DNA of 64,000 nt from an uncultured Actinomycetes bacterium (GTDB taxonomy: Bacteria > Actinomycetota > Thermoleophilia > Solirubrobacterales > 70-9): the NCBI GenBank assembly GCA_937907435.1, contig CALCIA010000137.1, positions 66,801 to 130,800 of the forward strand. The letters run 5' to 3'. The first letter of the stretch is position 1. Each line of letters starts with the position of its first letter. The position numbers and the translations under genes were made by a program. The notes below the pieces were generated by a model, which made no database searches, was not told the DNA's origin, and worked only from the letters and a program-made list of their open reading frames with translations. Positions 8,676 to 17,450 of the stretch are shown one piece after another.

Positions 8676-8894
8676 TCACCGGGTCGAGGTCGGCGTCTTC
8701 TGCGCCAGCTCGCCGATCCGGTCGGTCAGCTCCGCCTGCCGTCGCCGCAAGGACTCGAGCTCATCTGCGCCTCTGGTCTCGGTTCTCCGACCGGGGAGGC
8801 AGCCTCGGCGTCCGCGACAGGCGTTCCACCACATCAGCGCCGGGCAGACCGATGCCGCCGCGACGACGGCCAGGATGAAGAGGGCCGTCGTCAC
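8676..8894 (-). CDS. Small membrane protein with coiled-coil tail
   Basis: A 72-aa product: one hydrophobic segment (ALFILAVVAAASVCPALMWW), a CRGRRGC pair of cysteines, then a charged helix (LESLRRRQAELTDRIGELA). It starts with a GTG overlapping the TGA of the gene upstream (GTGA), so the two are translationally coupled. No family is recognised. Its layout of helix plus coiled coil copies that of its partner, suggesting a hetero-oligomer (inference). Confidence 0.6.
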   Translation of the reverse strand: MTTALFILAVVAAASVCPALMWWNACRGRRGCLPGRRTETRGADELESLRRRQAELTDRIGELAQKTPTSTR

Positions 8895-9130
8895 AGTCGC
8901 CCGACCGGCTCGCGGTCGGCCTGGTCCTCTCCGCGCTCGCGCTCCAGGCGCTCCACCTCGGCGGACAGGCGCCGCTGCTCCTCGCGCAGTTCGGCGACGG
9001 AGGACTCGTCGGTGCCCTCGTCCTTCTTGCCGCCCATCATGCCCTTGCCCATGAAGAACATCATCAGGCCCATGCCGATCGGACAGGCCAAGAGCGCCAG
9101 CGGGGTCAGTATCGGGGCAATGCTCGCCAT
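8891..9130 (-). CDS. Small Met-rich membrane protein
   Basis: A 79-aa protein with a hydrophobic N-terminal helix containing ACPIGMGLMMFFMGKGMMGG, six methionines plus a cysteine, then a charged coiled coil (ELREEQRRLSAEVERLERE). Met-rich membrane helices are known to bind Cu(I) in copper transporters, so a copper role is plausible in this neighbourhood but unproven. A strong ribosome site (GAAGGAG) lies seven bases before the ATG. A TAC..GTA operator-like repeat is at 9165-9181. Confidence 0.72.
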   Translation of the reverse strand: MASIAPILTPLALLACPIGMGLMMFFMGKGMMGGKKDEGTDESSVAELREEQRRLSAEVERLERERGEDQADREPVGRL

Positions 9131-9164
9131 GCTTTCTCCTTCGCGGCGGTGAACGACTCCTTCG

Positions 9165-9181
9165 TACGACTAAGTGTAGTA
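9165..9181 (-). promoter_or_regulatory. BlaI-type operator candidate
   Basis: TACGAC-TAAGT-GTAGTA is an imperfect inverted repeat 35 bases upstream of the Met-rich protein start. Its half-sites match the TAC..GTA pattern of the other sites in this block. It is weaker than the perfect palindromes elsewhere. Confidence 0.45.
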
Positions 9182-9452
9182 GATAGAGCCGGCCCGGGCA
9201 ATGGCTGGGAGGCAAGCCGACAGTCCGTCCGAGATCCGCGACCACCTCGAACCGAGTGTTGTCGGCCGGCGCGACGTCGCCATGCCGATTCGGTCGGGAG
9301 CGAAGCGCATGGGCCGTGCCGCCTCCGGCTGGACGCTCCAGAAGAAGGTCGAGTGCCCGTCCTTTCGTCCGGTCGTGCCTACGGATGAGCGTAGGCACAA
9401 GCGCGTCGGGGGCGCCTGTTCAGCACATCCTGGGCGCTGCTACGCGCCTGCT
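9182..9452. other. Non-coding stretch with one hairpin
   Basis: No convincing gene is seen on either strand. A perfect 8-bp inverted repeat, GTGCCTAC at 9375-9382 and GTAGGCAC at 9391-9398, could form a hairpin. Short reverse-strand open frames look random. Confidence 0.4.
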
Positions 9453-10190
9453 CTAGACCGACTGGAAAAAGTTGAGGCCGAAGCGACCGAGGAGGTGCTG
9501 TGCCTCGATATTGAGCCGAAACAGCTCACCGCTGATCACCAGAACCCCGGTCGTCAACAGAAGCACGCCGGCGCCCACCTGGATAGCGGTGTAATGGCGC
9601 TTGATGAAGCCGAGGCTCCCTTGCGCCGCGTCGAAGGCGATCGCGGAGAGCAGGAACGGCACCGCCAGCCCGGCCGAGTAGACGGTGAGCAGGAGGGCGG
9701 CCTCCCCGGTCGACTGGCCCGCCGCGGCCAGGCCCAGGATTGCCCCCAGCGTCGGACCGACGCAGGGCGTCCAGGCCAGGGCAAAGGCAGCGCCAACCGT
9801 CACCGGCCCGCCACGACCGGCGCGTTCGGATAGCCAGTTCGGGCGCCAGTCGCGGTTGAGCCGCACGACGAAGACCGAACCGATCATCAGCAAACCCATC
9901 GCGATGATCGCCAGACCGCCGACTCGTTCCAGGGTCGGCTTATTGGTGAACAGGAAGGCGCCGAGCGCGGTGGCGCTCAACCCGAGGAGGACGAAGATGC
10001 TCGAAAAGCTGAGGACGAAGAGGAGGCTGCGGCCCAGGACCTGAGGATCGAAGCGGCGATCGCGTTGGCCTCCGCCGGGGGCGCCGGTGACCGTTGCCAG
10101 ATAGCCGGGTACCAGAGGCAAGCAGCAGGGAGAGACGAAGGACACGAAGCCGGCGGCGAAGGCGAGACCGAGGCCAGGGCCACCGATCAT
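9453..10190 (-). CDS. ccdA: CcdA-type thiol-disulfide membrane transporter
   Basis: A 245-aa protein with six predicted membrane helices. It has the two CcdA/DsbD-beta half-motifs: FVSFVSPCCLPLVPGYLA near residue 17 and AFALAWTPCVGPTLGAILG in the middle, each carrying the redox cysteine. CcdA passes electrons from cytoplasmic thioredoxin to extracytoplasmic thiol proteins such as CcmG/ResA, keeping apocytochrome c cysteines reduced. The likely partner is the TlpA-type protein at 14520. A BlaI-type operator lies 46 bases upstream of the start. Confidence 0.93.
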   Translation of the reverse strand: MIGGPGLGLAFAAGFVSFVSPCCLPLVPGYLATVTGAPGGGQRDRRFDPQVLGRSLLFVLSFSSIFVLLGLSATALGAFLFTNKPTLERVGGLAIIAMGLLMIGSVFVVRLNRDWRPNWLSERAGRGGPVTVGAAFALAWTPCVGPTLGAILGLAAAGQSTGEAALLLTVYSAGLAVPFLLSAIAFDAAQGSLGFIKRHYTAIQVGAGVLLLTTGVLVISGELFRLNIEAQHLLGRFGLNFFQSV

Positions 10191-10235
10191 CGAAGCGCGG
10201 GTCGGGCCGAGGAATGGGGCTGGGACTTCATCTTC

Positions 10236-10249
10236 TACACAGCATAGTA
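10236..10249 (-). promoter_or_regulatory. BlaI-type operator upstream of ccdA
   Basis: Read on the minus strand this is TACTATGCTGTGTA, flanked to give CTACTATGCTGTGTAG. It is one base different from the core of the site at 4610-4626. TACTAT may act as the -10 box. Confidence 0.65.
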
Positions 10250-10409
10250 GCCAGGCACGGCACTCCGCCGCGGTACTGGGTTGGCATCTCCGGCACCCGG
10301 TGAGGAGTGGACGTCGGAGGCGCCGAGGTGGGCTCGCGGACAGGCGGGAGGGGTGGAGGACCTCGCGTCTTCCGGCGTGGCTCCAGAAGCATCGTGTGCG
10401 CGTCTCGGA

Positions 10410-11033
10410 TCAGTAGCCGAGCGGGTGGCGTACGGCCAACTTCCCCGACACGACCGAGGCCGTGTCCGCGTACCAGCGCGGACCGGTGCCGTCGGCCGAG
10501 CCGGCGGTGTCCCAGCGCAGCCCGGCGATCACCGCGTAGGTGTGGCCGGCATTGGCGTAGACGGAGATCCACCTGCCGGCTTCAGGTTCGCCCCAGCTCA
10601 TCAGGCCGGTCGAGTCGAGTGGCGAGGTGATCAGCCCGCCGCCCCGCAGGGCGTAGCTGACCGCACCCGAGCAGTCATAGCCAGTGTCCCACCATTTGCC
10701 GTGCCCGCCACCCCAGACGTAGGGCTTGGTGCGGATCCGGTTCGCCCATTCGATCACCTTCTTCACGGCGGGAGGGGCGCTCGCCGGTGCGATCGCCATG
10801 CCTTCGACCAGCTTCGCCCTGGCTCCCGGCACGGTGGGGACGGGCGTCGTTCCCGGCACGGCGGCGACAGGCGGCGCTTCGGTCGAGGTTTCCGGCGCGC
10901 AGGGATCCTGGCCGGCCGAGACGCCACCGAACTGGTTGCAGGCGGCCGAGGCGCCGCCGGTGTTGATCAGTAAGGCGAGGAGGACGAGAGCCAGTGCCCC
11001 TCCCAGCCGAGTTCTCTTTGAAAGCAAGACCAT
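10410..11033 (-). CDS. Secreted NlpC/P60-like cysteine peptidase
   Basis: A 207-aa protein with a signal peptide ending near GGASA, a Pro/Thr/Val-rich linker, and an NlpC/P60-like domain. The catalytic cysteine is in GYDCSGAVSY (Cys121) after KPYVWGGGHGKW, and the histidine is in ANAGHTYAV (His164). Such enzymes cut peptide stems of peptidoglycan. It is transcribed alone on the minus strand. A possible TACTACGGCGTG operator half lies about 175 bases upstream (11206-11222), which is weak evidence of membership in the block's regulon. Confidence 0.82.
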   Translation of the reverse strand: MVLLSKRTRLGGALALVLLALLINTGGASAACNQFGGVSAGQDPCAPETSTEAPPVAAVPGTTPVPTVPGARAKLVEGMAIAPASAPPAVKKVIEWANRIRTKPYVWGGGHGKWWDTGYDCSGAVSYALRGGGLITSPLDSTGLMSWGEPEAGRWISVYANAGHTYAVIAGLRWDTAGSADGTGPRWYADTASVVSGKLAVRHPLGY

Positions 11034-11222
11034 CTCCTTCGTCGGCCTACGGAGTTAGCTGACGGGCTCGCGCTGAAAGAGATCGCGCTACGGACTCAAA
11101 TGTCCGATTCGCCCCGCGGGGCCGATGTGGCCCCTGTGGTTCCCCCGTTCCGCGTCATTCAGGCGCGGATTCGGCATAGCTTTGACGCGGCAATATACAG
11201 ACTTGTACTACGGCGTGTCGGA

Positions 11223-11567
11223 CTATCCTCCAGGACGCAGTCGATCTGCCGACCTGGGCCATGACAGGTACCGCTGCCATTCGGGGTCAATCTCGTCGAG
11301 CTGCGAGGCCAGCCGGACCACCGCCTCGTCGCTCTCGAAGGCATCGTCGACGACGATCCGGAAGCGCTTGCCGACACCGTCGAGATCGCCTACCTCGTAC
11401 CGATCGCTGAGCTCGGCGATGATCGCTCGACCCTGCGGATCCTCATCCAGGCGCTCGACGACGACTGCGGGGCCGGAGAACGACGGCTTGACCTCGAGGG
11501 CGGGTCTGGGTCGACGAACGTGCTGCGGTCTCGACGGATGCCGCCTTCGCAGCCAGTCGAAGTCCAT
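11223..11567 (-). CDS. Conserved-looking small cytoplasmic protein
   Basis: A 114-aa protein without membrane segments. It has an Arg-rich first 25 residues, then an acidic domain (VERLDEDPQGRAIIAEL, FRIVVDDAFESDEAVVRL) and the end WQRYLSWPRSADRLRPGG. No family is recognised. Its ATG follows immediately on the stop codon of the upstream 55-aa membrane-protein gene (TAGATG), so they form a coupled pair. Confidence 0.55.
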   Translation of the reverse strand: MDFDWLRRRHPSRPQHVRRPRPALEVKPSFSGPAVVVERLDEDPQGRAIIAELSDRYEVGDLDGVGKRFRIVVDDAFESDEAVVRLASQLDEIDPEWQRYLSWPRSADRLRPGG

Positions 11568-11735
11568 CTAGGCGCCCCCCATCCAGACGCTTCCGAGCGC
11601 GAGCAGGATCAGGGTGGCCACGACGATCCCCAGGCTCGCGCCCGTCAGGTAGACGGAGCTGGGTGAATAGAGACAGGCGGAAGCAGACCGCCGGAGGATC
11701 GAAACCCGCTCCGCACTCTGGTCCATGTCGGGCAT
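11568..11735 (-). CDS. 55-aa single-helix membrane protein
   Basis: A short gene starting at the ATG at 11735, behind a GGGAGG ribosome site. It reads MPDMDQSAERVSILRR, then SSVYLTGASLGIVVATL and a hydrophobic helix ending SVWMGGA before TAG at 11568-11570. The following gene starts at the next base. The start is divergent from the methyltransferase gene at 11801 across a perfect BlaI-type palindrome. Function unknown; coding potential is judged from the ribosome site, the membrane helix and the coupling. Confidence 0.6.
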   Translation of the reverse strand: MPDMDQSAERVSILRRSASACLYSPSSVYLTGASLGIVVATLILLALGSVWMGGA

Positions 11736-11771
11736 CGTCCTCCCTTTCGACGTCTAAGCCACCGGCCCTAC

Positions 11772-11788
11772 TCCTACAGGGTGTAGGA
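11772..11788. promoter_or_regulatory. BlaI-type operator, perfect palindrome
   Basis: TCCTACA-GGG-TGTAGGA is a perfect 7-3-7 inverted repeat in the 65-base gap between divergent genes. TAGGAT at its right edge fits a -10 box for the plus-strand gene, whose ATG is 12 bases after the palindrome with no ribosome site, suggesting a very short leader. Confidence 0.75.
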
Positions 11789-11800
11789 TACAGTAGCGAA

Positions 11801-12487
11801 ATGCCCGTCCTCGCCGAGAAGAACTGGGACCGCTACGTGGCGCAGGCCGAGCTCGTCGCCAGGACCGACGGATTCCAGGCCATCCGCGACCGGATCCTCG
11901 AACGCGCCGAGATCGAGAGCGGCGAGATCGTCGCCGACATCGGCGCCGGGACCGGCCTCCTGACCCTGCCCGCGGCGGAGGTCGCCGAGCGGGTCTGGGC
12001 GATCGACATCAGCCCCCAGATGTGCGGCTATCTGGCGACCAAGGCGCTGAGCGCCGAGCGGCACAACATCGAGCCGGTCGTCGCCTCGGCAGTGAGCCTG
12101 CCGCTGGTCAGCGGCTCGGTCGACGTGGTGATCAGCAACTACTGCCTGCACCACCTCGGCCACACCGAGAAGCTGGTCGCCCTGGCCGAGCTGCATCGCA
12201 TCCTGCGCCCGGGCGGGAGGCTCGTACTTGGCGACATGATGTTCAAGGTTGCCCTGACCGACGACCGGGACCGGGCCGTGGTCAAGGCGAAGGTGAAGGT
12301 TCTGCTCGGCAGGGGCCCCGCCGGCGTCTGGCGGCTGATCCGCAACGCCGCGCGTCTGCTCACGGGCCGCTGGGAGAGGCCGGCCTCCGGCCAGTGGTGG
12401 TGCGAGGCGCTCGCCGAGGCCGGGTTCACCGAGATCGACCTCGAGCTCGCCGAGCACGAGGGCGGGATCGTCGAAGGCCGGCGATGA
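11801..12487 (+). CDS. Class I SAM-dependent methyltransferase
   Basis: A 228-aa protein. The SAM-binding motif VADIGAGTGLLTLPA is followed by WAIDISPQMC, VISNYCLHHLGH and LHRILRPGGRLVLGD, the UbiE/Methyltransf_11 pattern. The substrate cannot be told. The ATG at 11801 was chosen because it follows the operator closely and begins the conserved part; a longer frame exists upstream but would read through the operator. It overlaps the next gene by four bases, heading an operon with two cell-wall or secreted-protein genes. Confidence 0.82.
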   Translation: MPVLAEKNWDRYVAQAELVARTDGFQAIRDRILERAEIESGEIVADIGAGTGLLTLPAAEVAERVWAIDISPQMCGYLATKALSAERHNIEPVVASAVSLPLVSGSVDVVISNYCLHHLGHTEKLVALAELHRILRPGGRLVLGDMMFKVALTDDRDRAVVKAKVKVLLGRGPAGVWRLIRNAARLLTGRWERPASGQWWCEALAEAGFTEIDLELAEHEGGIVEGRR

Positions 12488-13416
12488 GGAGGGAGCCGCA
12501 GGTGATTCGCCGTCGCCGTGCGGTCGCCGCGGTCAGCCTCCTGCTGGCCCTCGGTGGCGTGCTGACCTTCCTGCTTCTGCCCCGCCCCGGGACCGACGCG
12601 GCCACCGCCCGGGGCGGCGTCATCCTGAGCGTCCCTGGCGGCCGCAGTCTCAGCCTGACCGAGGCGGAGGCCCGCCGGATCGTCGCGGGAAGCCGTCCCC
12701 TGCCGGTCCCCTCCCAGCGGGTCGCGGTGCGAGGCGATGCCAGGATCACCTACCGTCTCGACCGACGGTCGGCGCGTCGCGAGCTCGCCGGGAGGCTGGC
12801 GTCCGACAGCGGAAGCGTGAGCGTCGTCGAGCGACCGGTCTCCGTGAGGATCCGGGCGCCGGTGGTCAAGCAGGTGTACCCGAACAACTGTGAGACCGCC
12901 GCCCTGCAGATGCTGCTCGCAACCCGCGGCGTCGAGCAGACCCAGCGATCTCTGCAAAGCAAGCTCCGTCGCGACGGGCCCCTCGATCCGCGTACCGCCC
13001 CGGACGGCACGAAAGTCTGGGGAGATCCGAACCAGGGCTTCGTCGGCCGCGTCGAAGGCGGTGGCGTAGCCGGCGGCTTCGGCGTCTACGGGAAACCCCT
13101 GATCGCGCTCGCGGACCGCTGGGTCGAAGCGGTGAACCTCAGCGGCACCCAGCCTGCGGTGATCTACCGCCGACTCCTCTCTGGCCACGCCGTCCTGGCC
13201 TGGACCGCGCTGGCTGACGGCCCCTACGAAACCTGGCGCGGCCCGCGCGGCGAGCCGGTTACGGTGAACTGGGGCGAGCACACGGTGCTGCTGCGCGGAC
13301 TGACCGGCGGTCGCCTGATCGTCAACGATCCCCTGACCGGGGAGCGGATGACCTGGACGAAGGCCGAATTCGAAGAAAAGTGGGCGCTGTTGGGACGCCG
13401 CGCGATCAGCGCCTGA
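12484..13416 (+). CDS. Membrane-anchored C39-like cysteine peptidase
   Basis: A 310-aa protein: a basic start and one transmembrane helix (about 13-33), an extracellular N-domain, then a Peptidase_C39_2-type domain. Catalytic residues are visible as Cys136 in YPNNCETAALQMLL, His266 in NWGEHTVLLRG and Asp282 in IVNDPLTGE. This family includes bacteriocin-leader-type and uncharacterised secreted peptidases. It overlaps the methyltransferase (ATGA) and lies six bases from the L,D-transpeptidase, so it probably acts outside the membrane in the same operon. Confidence 0.8.
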   Translation: MRREPQVIRRRRAVAAVSLLLALGGVLTFLLLPRPGTDAATARGGVILSVPGGRSLSLTEAEARRIVAGSRPLPVPSQRVAVRGDARITYRLDRRSARRELAGRLASDSGSVSVVERPVSVRIRAPVVKQVYPNNCETAALQMLLATRGVEQTQRSLQSKLRRDGPLDPRTAPDGTKVWGDPNQGFVGRVEGGGVAGGFGVYGKPLIALADRWVEAVNLSGTQPAVIYRRLLSGHAVLAWTALADGPYETWRGPRGEPVTVNWGEHTVLLRGLTGGRLIVNDPLTGERMTWTKAEFEEKWALLGRRAISA

Positions 13417-13422
13417 GCCGGG

Positions 13423-14457
13423 ATGATGGGCCGAAGATCGCGAATCGTCGCCGTCGTGGTGATCGTGGTCGGGCTTGCCGCGGTGGCCGCGTACACCTAC
13501 GACAGCTCGCAGAAGGGCAAGATCGCCGAGGGGGTGGCCGTGGCCGGCCTCGATGTCGGCGGCATGAGCACCGGCGAAGCCGAATCGGCGTTGCGTCGAC
13601 AACTCCTCGCCCCGCGTCGGCATTCGCTCACGGTCACCTACCAGGGTCGGAGCTGGTCGCTGTCGGCTGGTCAGCTCAAGGTTCGCGTCGACGTGTCCCG
13701 CGCGGTGCGCCGGGCCGTCGCGGCGGGCCAGGGCGGTGGCCTGCCAGGCAGACTCGTCCGCGAGGTGACCGGCGGCGAAGTCGACGACTCGATCGCCGCC
13801 GACGTCGAATACTCGCATCCGGCGATCAACGCCTTCGTCCGCCGGATCGCCGCCGACCTCGACCGCGAACCGGTCGACGCCTCGGTCGAGCCGGGCGCCG
13901 ACTCACTCAAGATCGTCGCAGCGAAGCCCGGCCGCAAGCTACGGGACAACCGGCTGACCTCCGAGCTCGAAAGGGCGGTGGAGAGAGGTGGGGGCGATGC
14001 CGTCGCCGCCGTCGTCCACGGGACCGCGCCGGAAGTGACGGCGGGGGAACTCGGCTCCCGGTATCCGTCCTATCTGACGTTGGACCGCGCCACCTTCACG
14101 CTACGTCTGTGGAAGGACCTGAAGCCGGCCGAGACCTTCACGGTCGCGGTCGGCCGCGAAGGGCTCGAAACGCCGGAAGGGCTCTACGCGATCGAGGTGA
14201 TGGAAGAAAACCCGGTCTGGCACGTGCCGGAATCCGCATGGGCCGGCGCCCTCGCCGGCAAGACGATCCAGCCCGGGCCGGCGGACCCGATCAAGGCCCG
14301 GTGGATGGGCTTCTACGAAGGTGCCGGAATCCATGGCACCGAAGAGGTCGAATCGCTCGGCAGCGCCGCATCCCACGGTTGCGTTCGCATGTCGATCGCT
14401 GACGTCAAGAGGCTCTACGACCAGGTGGAAGTCGGGACCCCGATCTACGTCGGCTAG
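13423..14457 (+). CDS. L,D-transpeptidase (YkuD) with peptidoglycan-binding-like domain
   Basis: A 344-aa protein with an N-terminal membrane anchor (about 7-25), a VanW/PG_binding_4-like region (GLDVGGMSTGEAESALRRQ), and a C-terminal YkuD domain. The YkuD active site SHGCVRMS is at residues 317-324 (His318, Cys320, Arg322). Such enzymes make 3-3 cross-links or attach proteins to peptidoglycan. It ends a three-gene operon whose promoter carries the 11772 operator. Confidence 0.92.
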   Translation: MMGRRSRIVAVVVIVVGLAAVAAYTYDSSQKGKIAEGVAVAGLDVGGMSTGEAESALRRQLLAPRRHSLTVTYQGRSWSLSAGQLKVRVDVSRAVRRAVAAGQGGGLPGRLVREVTGGEVDDSIAADVEYSHPAINAFVRRIAADLDREPVDASVEPGADSLKIVAAKPGRKLRDNRLTSELERAVERGGGDAVAAVVHGTAPEVTAGELGSRYPSYLTLDRATFTLRLWKDLKPAETFTVAVGREGLETPEGLYAIEVMEENPVWHVPESAWAGALAGKTIQPGPADPIKARWMGFYEGAGIHGTEEVESLGSAASHGCVRMSIADVKRLYDQVEVGTPIYVG

Positions 14458-14489
14458 ACCGTCGTTTCCTCCAGCTCTCCCGGGGCCAA

Positions 14490-14509
14490 ACTCCTACGAT
14501 TTGTAGTAT
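14490..14509 (+). promoter_or_regulatory. BlaI-type operator before the TlpA-like gene
   Basis: ACTCCTAC-GATTT-GTAGTAT is an imperfect inverted repeat sharing the ACTCCTAC half-site with the perfect palindrome at 17675-17699. TAGTAT inside it suits a -10 box. The ATG follows ten bases later. Confidence 0.6.
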
Positions 14510-14519
14510 CGATCCCGAG

Positions 14520-15209
14520 ATGTCTGACCGGGCAGCGCCACCCACGCCACCCACAGCTCCCGCAGGTCGTGCCGTCCGTGGTCGCCTGTCCCGGGGGGTC
14601 GCGATCGTCGTCGTCCTGCTGTTCGTCGCCCTCTTGGCCTACGGCCTGCTGAGCAAGGCGACCAACCGAAGCATCGACGAAAGCCTCGCGAAGGGAACGG
14701 CTCCGTCCGCTCCGGAATTCGAAGATGTCGTCCTCGATCGGGGCGAGCTGCCGAACGGGCTCGCCGGCGCCGTCGGACCCGCCCTGGCCGACGGCAAGCT
14801 CGGCCTGCGCGAGCTCCGCGGCATTCCGGTCGTTCTCAACTTCTGGGCCTCGTGGTGCATCCCTTGCCGCGAAGAGGCGCCGATCCTCCGGGCCGGCTGG
14901 AAGCGCTTCGGACCGCAGGGCGTCCTCTTCCTCGGCCTCGACATGCAGGATCTCACGGGTGATGCCCGCGCCTTCATCGGGAGCTACCACCTCACCTACC
15001 CGACGATCCGCGAGCCGAGCAACGACACCGCCCGCAAATACGGTGTGACGGGGATCCCGGAGACCTACTTCATCAGCGCGCGAGGCCGGGTCGTCGCGCA
15101 TGTGATCGGCGTCATCGACGAAGGCGAGCTCGACGAAGACGTCGCGGCGGCGCGAAGCGGCAAGGTCGTCGGCACCGGGGAAGGCGGAGAAATCCGCCCG
15201 CAGCGGTGA
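14520..15209 (+). CDS. TlpA/ResA/CcmG-type membrane-anchored thioredoxin
   Basis: A 229-aa protein with a Pro-rich start, one transmembrane helix (about 24-43) and a thioredoxin domain. The redox site is LNFWASWCIPCREEAP (Cys113, Cys116); GVTGIPETYFIS supplies the cis-proline. TlpA/CcmG proteins reduce the CxxCH cysteines of apocytochrome c before heme attachment, receiving electrons from CcdA (gene at 9453). The BlaI-type operator in its promoter ties it to ccdA and ccmE-ccmF. Confidence 0.92.
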   Translation: MSDRAAPPTPPTAPAGRAVRGRLSRGVAIVVVLLFVALLAYGLLSKATNRSIDESLAKGTAPSAPEFEDVVLDRGELPNGLAGAVGPALADGKLGLRELRGIPVVLNFWASWCIPCREEAPILRAGWKRFGPQGVLFLGLDMQDLTGDARAFIGSYHLTYPTIREPSNDTARKYGVTGIPETYFISARGRVVAHVIGVIDEGELDEDVAAARSGKVVGTGEGGEIRPQR

Positions 15210-15239
15210 GGGCACCTCAGGAAGGCGGGCACACCACCG
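15210..15239. repeat. Left copy of an imperfect 30-bp direct repeat flanking the acyltransferase
   Basis: GGGCACCTCAGGA followed by GCGGGC and CACC recurs at 17421-17450, with 25 of 30 positions identical by eye. The two copies bracket the frame-broken acyltransferase gene. The right copy covers the end of the 45-aa reverse gene. Confidence 0.45.
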
Positions 15240-15270
15240 TCCTACCTGGAGTCAATCGGCCGGATCGACG

Positions 15271-17416
15271 ATGAGTCCGAAACTGAGAGTCCACCTGAAG
15301 GCCCTGTTCCGCCGGCGGCAGCGGGCGGAAAAAAGCCCCCCGGGCCCGCGGCGGGGGGAGGGGCACACGCCGCTCCACGACGAGCCCGGGAGCCGTGGCT
15401 TCCGCCCCGATGTCGAGGGCCTGCGGGCGATCGCGATCGTCGCCGTCCTCCTGAGTCACGCAGGCGTGCCCTTCCTGGCCGGCGGCTACGTCGGCGTCGA
15501 CGTCTTCTTCGTCATCTCCGGCTTCCTCATCACCCGCCTGCTGCTAAAGCGAGATGGAGGAGCGGGGGACGGTCTCGCTGCGCGGCTTCTACGCCCGCCG
15601 CGCGAAGCGGCTGCTGCCGCTCTCGGCGGTGCTCCTGGCGACCGTCGGCGTGCTCTCGATCGTCATCTTCTCGCCGTTGCGGGCGACCGAAATCTCCGGC
15701 GACATCGTCGCCTCGGCGCTCTACGTCGCCAACTGGCACTTCGCCGCGCAGTCGGTCGACTACTTCGCCCAGGGGCTCGAACCGAGCCCGGTCCTCCACC
15801 TCTGGTCGCTGGCGATCGAGGAGCAGTTCTACCTCGTCTGGCCGGCGCTGATGCTGGCCGTCACCTGGTGGTTCCGGAGGCGCGGCCGCAAGGTGCGGCC
15901 GATCCTGATGGTGACCGTCGCCCTCGTCTTCGCCGCCTCGCTCGTCACCGGCATCCTGCTCACCGACGCGACCCCGGCGGCCGCCTATTTCTCGACCTTC
16001 GGTCGCGCCTGGGAGCTGGCGCTGGGGGCGCTGCTGGCGCTGCTCGGCGCGGTCAAGCTGCCACGCCACGGCGCGGCAGCGATCGGCTGGCTCGGGTTGG
16101 CGGCGATCGTCTACGCCTCGCTCGCCTTCACTGCGACGACCCCTTTCCCGGGCGTCGCCGCCCTGGTCCCGACCCTCGGCGCCGCGGCGCTGATCCTCGC
16201 CGGCTCCTCGGTCTACGCGCAGCGGGCGGGCGCCCCGGCCTGGCTGCTCTCGCTGGGGCCGGTCCGCCACGTCGGCCGCGTCTCCTACTCCTGGTACCTC
16301 TGGCACTGGCCGTTCCTGATCTTCGCCGCGGCGCTCTTCGGCCCGCTCTCGGTCGCCGCCGGGCTCTCGGTCGTCGCCGTCGCCTGGGTCCCCTCCTACG
16401 CCAGCCACCTGTTGATCGAGGATCCGGTGCGCCGCGCCGGCAGCCTGACTCGACTGCCGAACCGGGCGATCCTGCTCGGCGCCGCATGCACCGCGGTCGC
16501 CGTCTCCAGCGGCATCGCCGTCTCGAGCCTCCAGCCCTCCTTCCGCACCGCCGCGGCCGGCGATGTCACGGGAGCCGCCGCACTGCCCGAACAGCCGCAG
16601 CCACAGCAGACCGCCTCGGCGGTGCGGCCGAACCCGCTGCGCGCCCGCGCCGACCGCTCGCGGGTATTCTACGACGGCTGCCTGGTCGGGATCACCGGCA
16701 CCAACTCCAATCGCTGTCTCTACGGTGACCCCCGCGGTGAACGGACCGTGATCCTCTTCGGCGACTCGCACGCGATGCAGTACTTCCCGCCGCTCCAAGC
16801 GATCGCCGAAGAGCACCGGTGGCGTCTGATCGCCCTGACCAAGGCCGAATGCACGCCGGGCGAGGTGAAGATCCGCAGCATGGTCGCCGACCGCGAGTAC
16901 TCGCAGTGCGACGTCTGGCGCGAGACCGCGTTGAAGCGGATCGAAGAAGGCGACGGTTCGGTGACGGTCGTGATGAGCGGCGACACGGCCTACACCGCCT
17001 ACGGTGAAGACGGCGAAGAACTCTCGGGTGCCGCCAACGCCAACGCATTGCAGAAGGGGTACGAAAAGACGCTGGAACGCATCCGGGCCGCCGGCCCGGA
17101 CACCGTCGTCATCCGCGATACCCCGGCCTCCTCGAGCGACGTCCCCAGCTGCGTATCCGAAAACCTCCAGCACCTGCAGTCCTGCGCCTTCAAGGAGCCG
17201 CAGGAATGGAGTCGCGAATTCGACAGGCGCGCCACCGCCGTGGTCCCCGGGGCCCACCTGATCGATCTCACCGCCGAGATCTGCCCGGGAGAGCTGTGCC
17301 GAGCGGTGATCGGCAACGCCCTCGTGTATCGCGACAAAAGCCACCTGACGGCGACCTTCGCGCGGACGCTCCTGCCCTGGATCGAATCCGGCCTCGCCGA
17401 CGCCAGACCGGGCTGA
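15271..17416 (+). pseudogene. OafA-type acyltransferase with SGNH domain, split by a frameshift
   Basis: The first frame (from the ATG at 15271) encodes the start of an acyltransferase-3 domain: RPDVEGLRAIAIVAVLLSH and VGVDVFFVISGFLITRLL. Around 15545-15555 the coding moves one frame, continuing from MEERGTVSLRGFYARRAKR to the stop at 17416. The second part carries the rest of the membrane domain (LHLWSLAIEEQFYLVWPAL) and an SGNH hydrolase domain with GDSHAMQY and the catalytic DKSHLT near the end. The intact protein would be about 715 aa and would O-acetylate cell-envelope glycans. One base must be removed near 15548 to restore it; a decayed gene or a sequence error are both possible. Confidence 0.75.
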
Positions 17417-17420
17417 AGCC

Positions 17421-17450
17421 GGGCACCTCAGGAGAGCGGGCCCACCGGCG
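17421..17450. repeat. Right copy of the imperfect 30-bp direct repeat
   Basis: Matches 15210-15239, with the first 13 bases identical. It lies directly after the acyltransferase stop and overlaps the last codons of the reverse-strand 45-aa gene. Confidence 0.45.

Noticed and set aside
9375..9398. 8-bp hairpin GTGCCTAC/GTAGGCAC as another operator
   Set aside because: Half-site order and spacing differ from the BlaI-type repeats, and no start codon is near.
12139..13818. 559-aa open frame on the minus strand
   Set aside because: Antisense to the methyltransferase, C39-like and L,D-transpeptidase genes; shadow composition.
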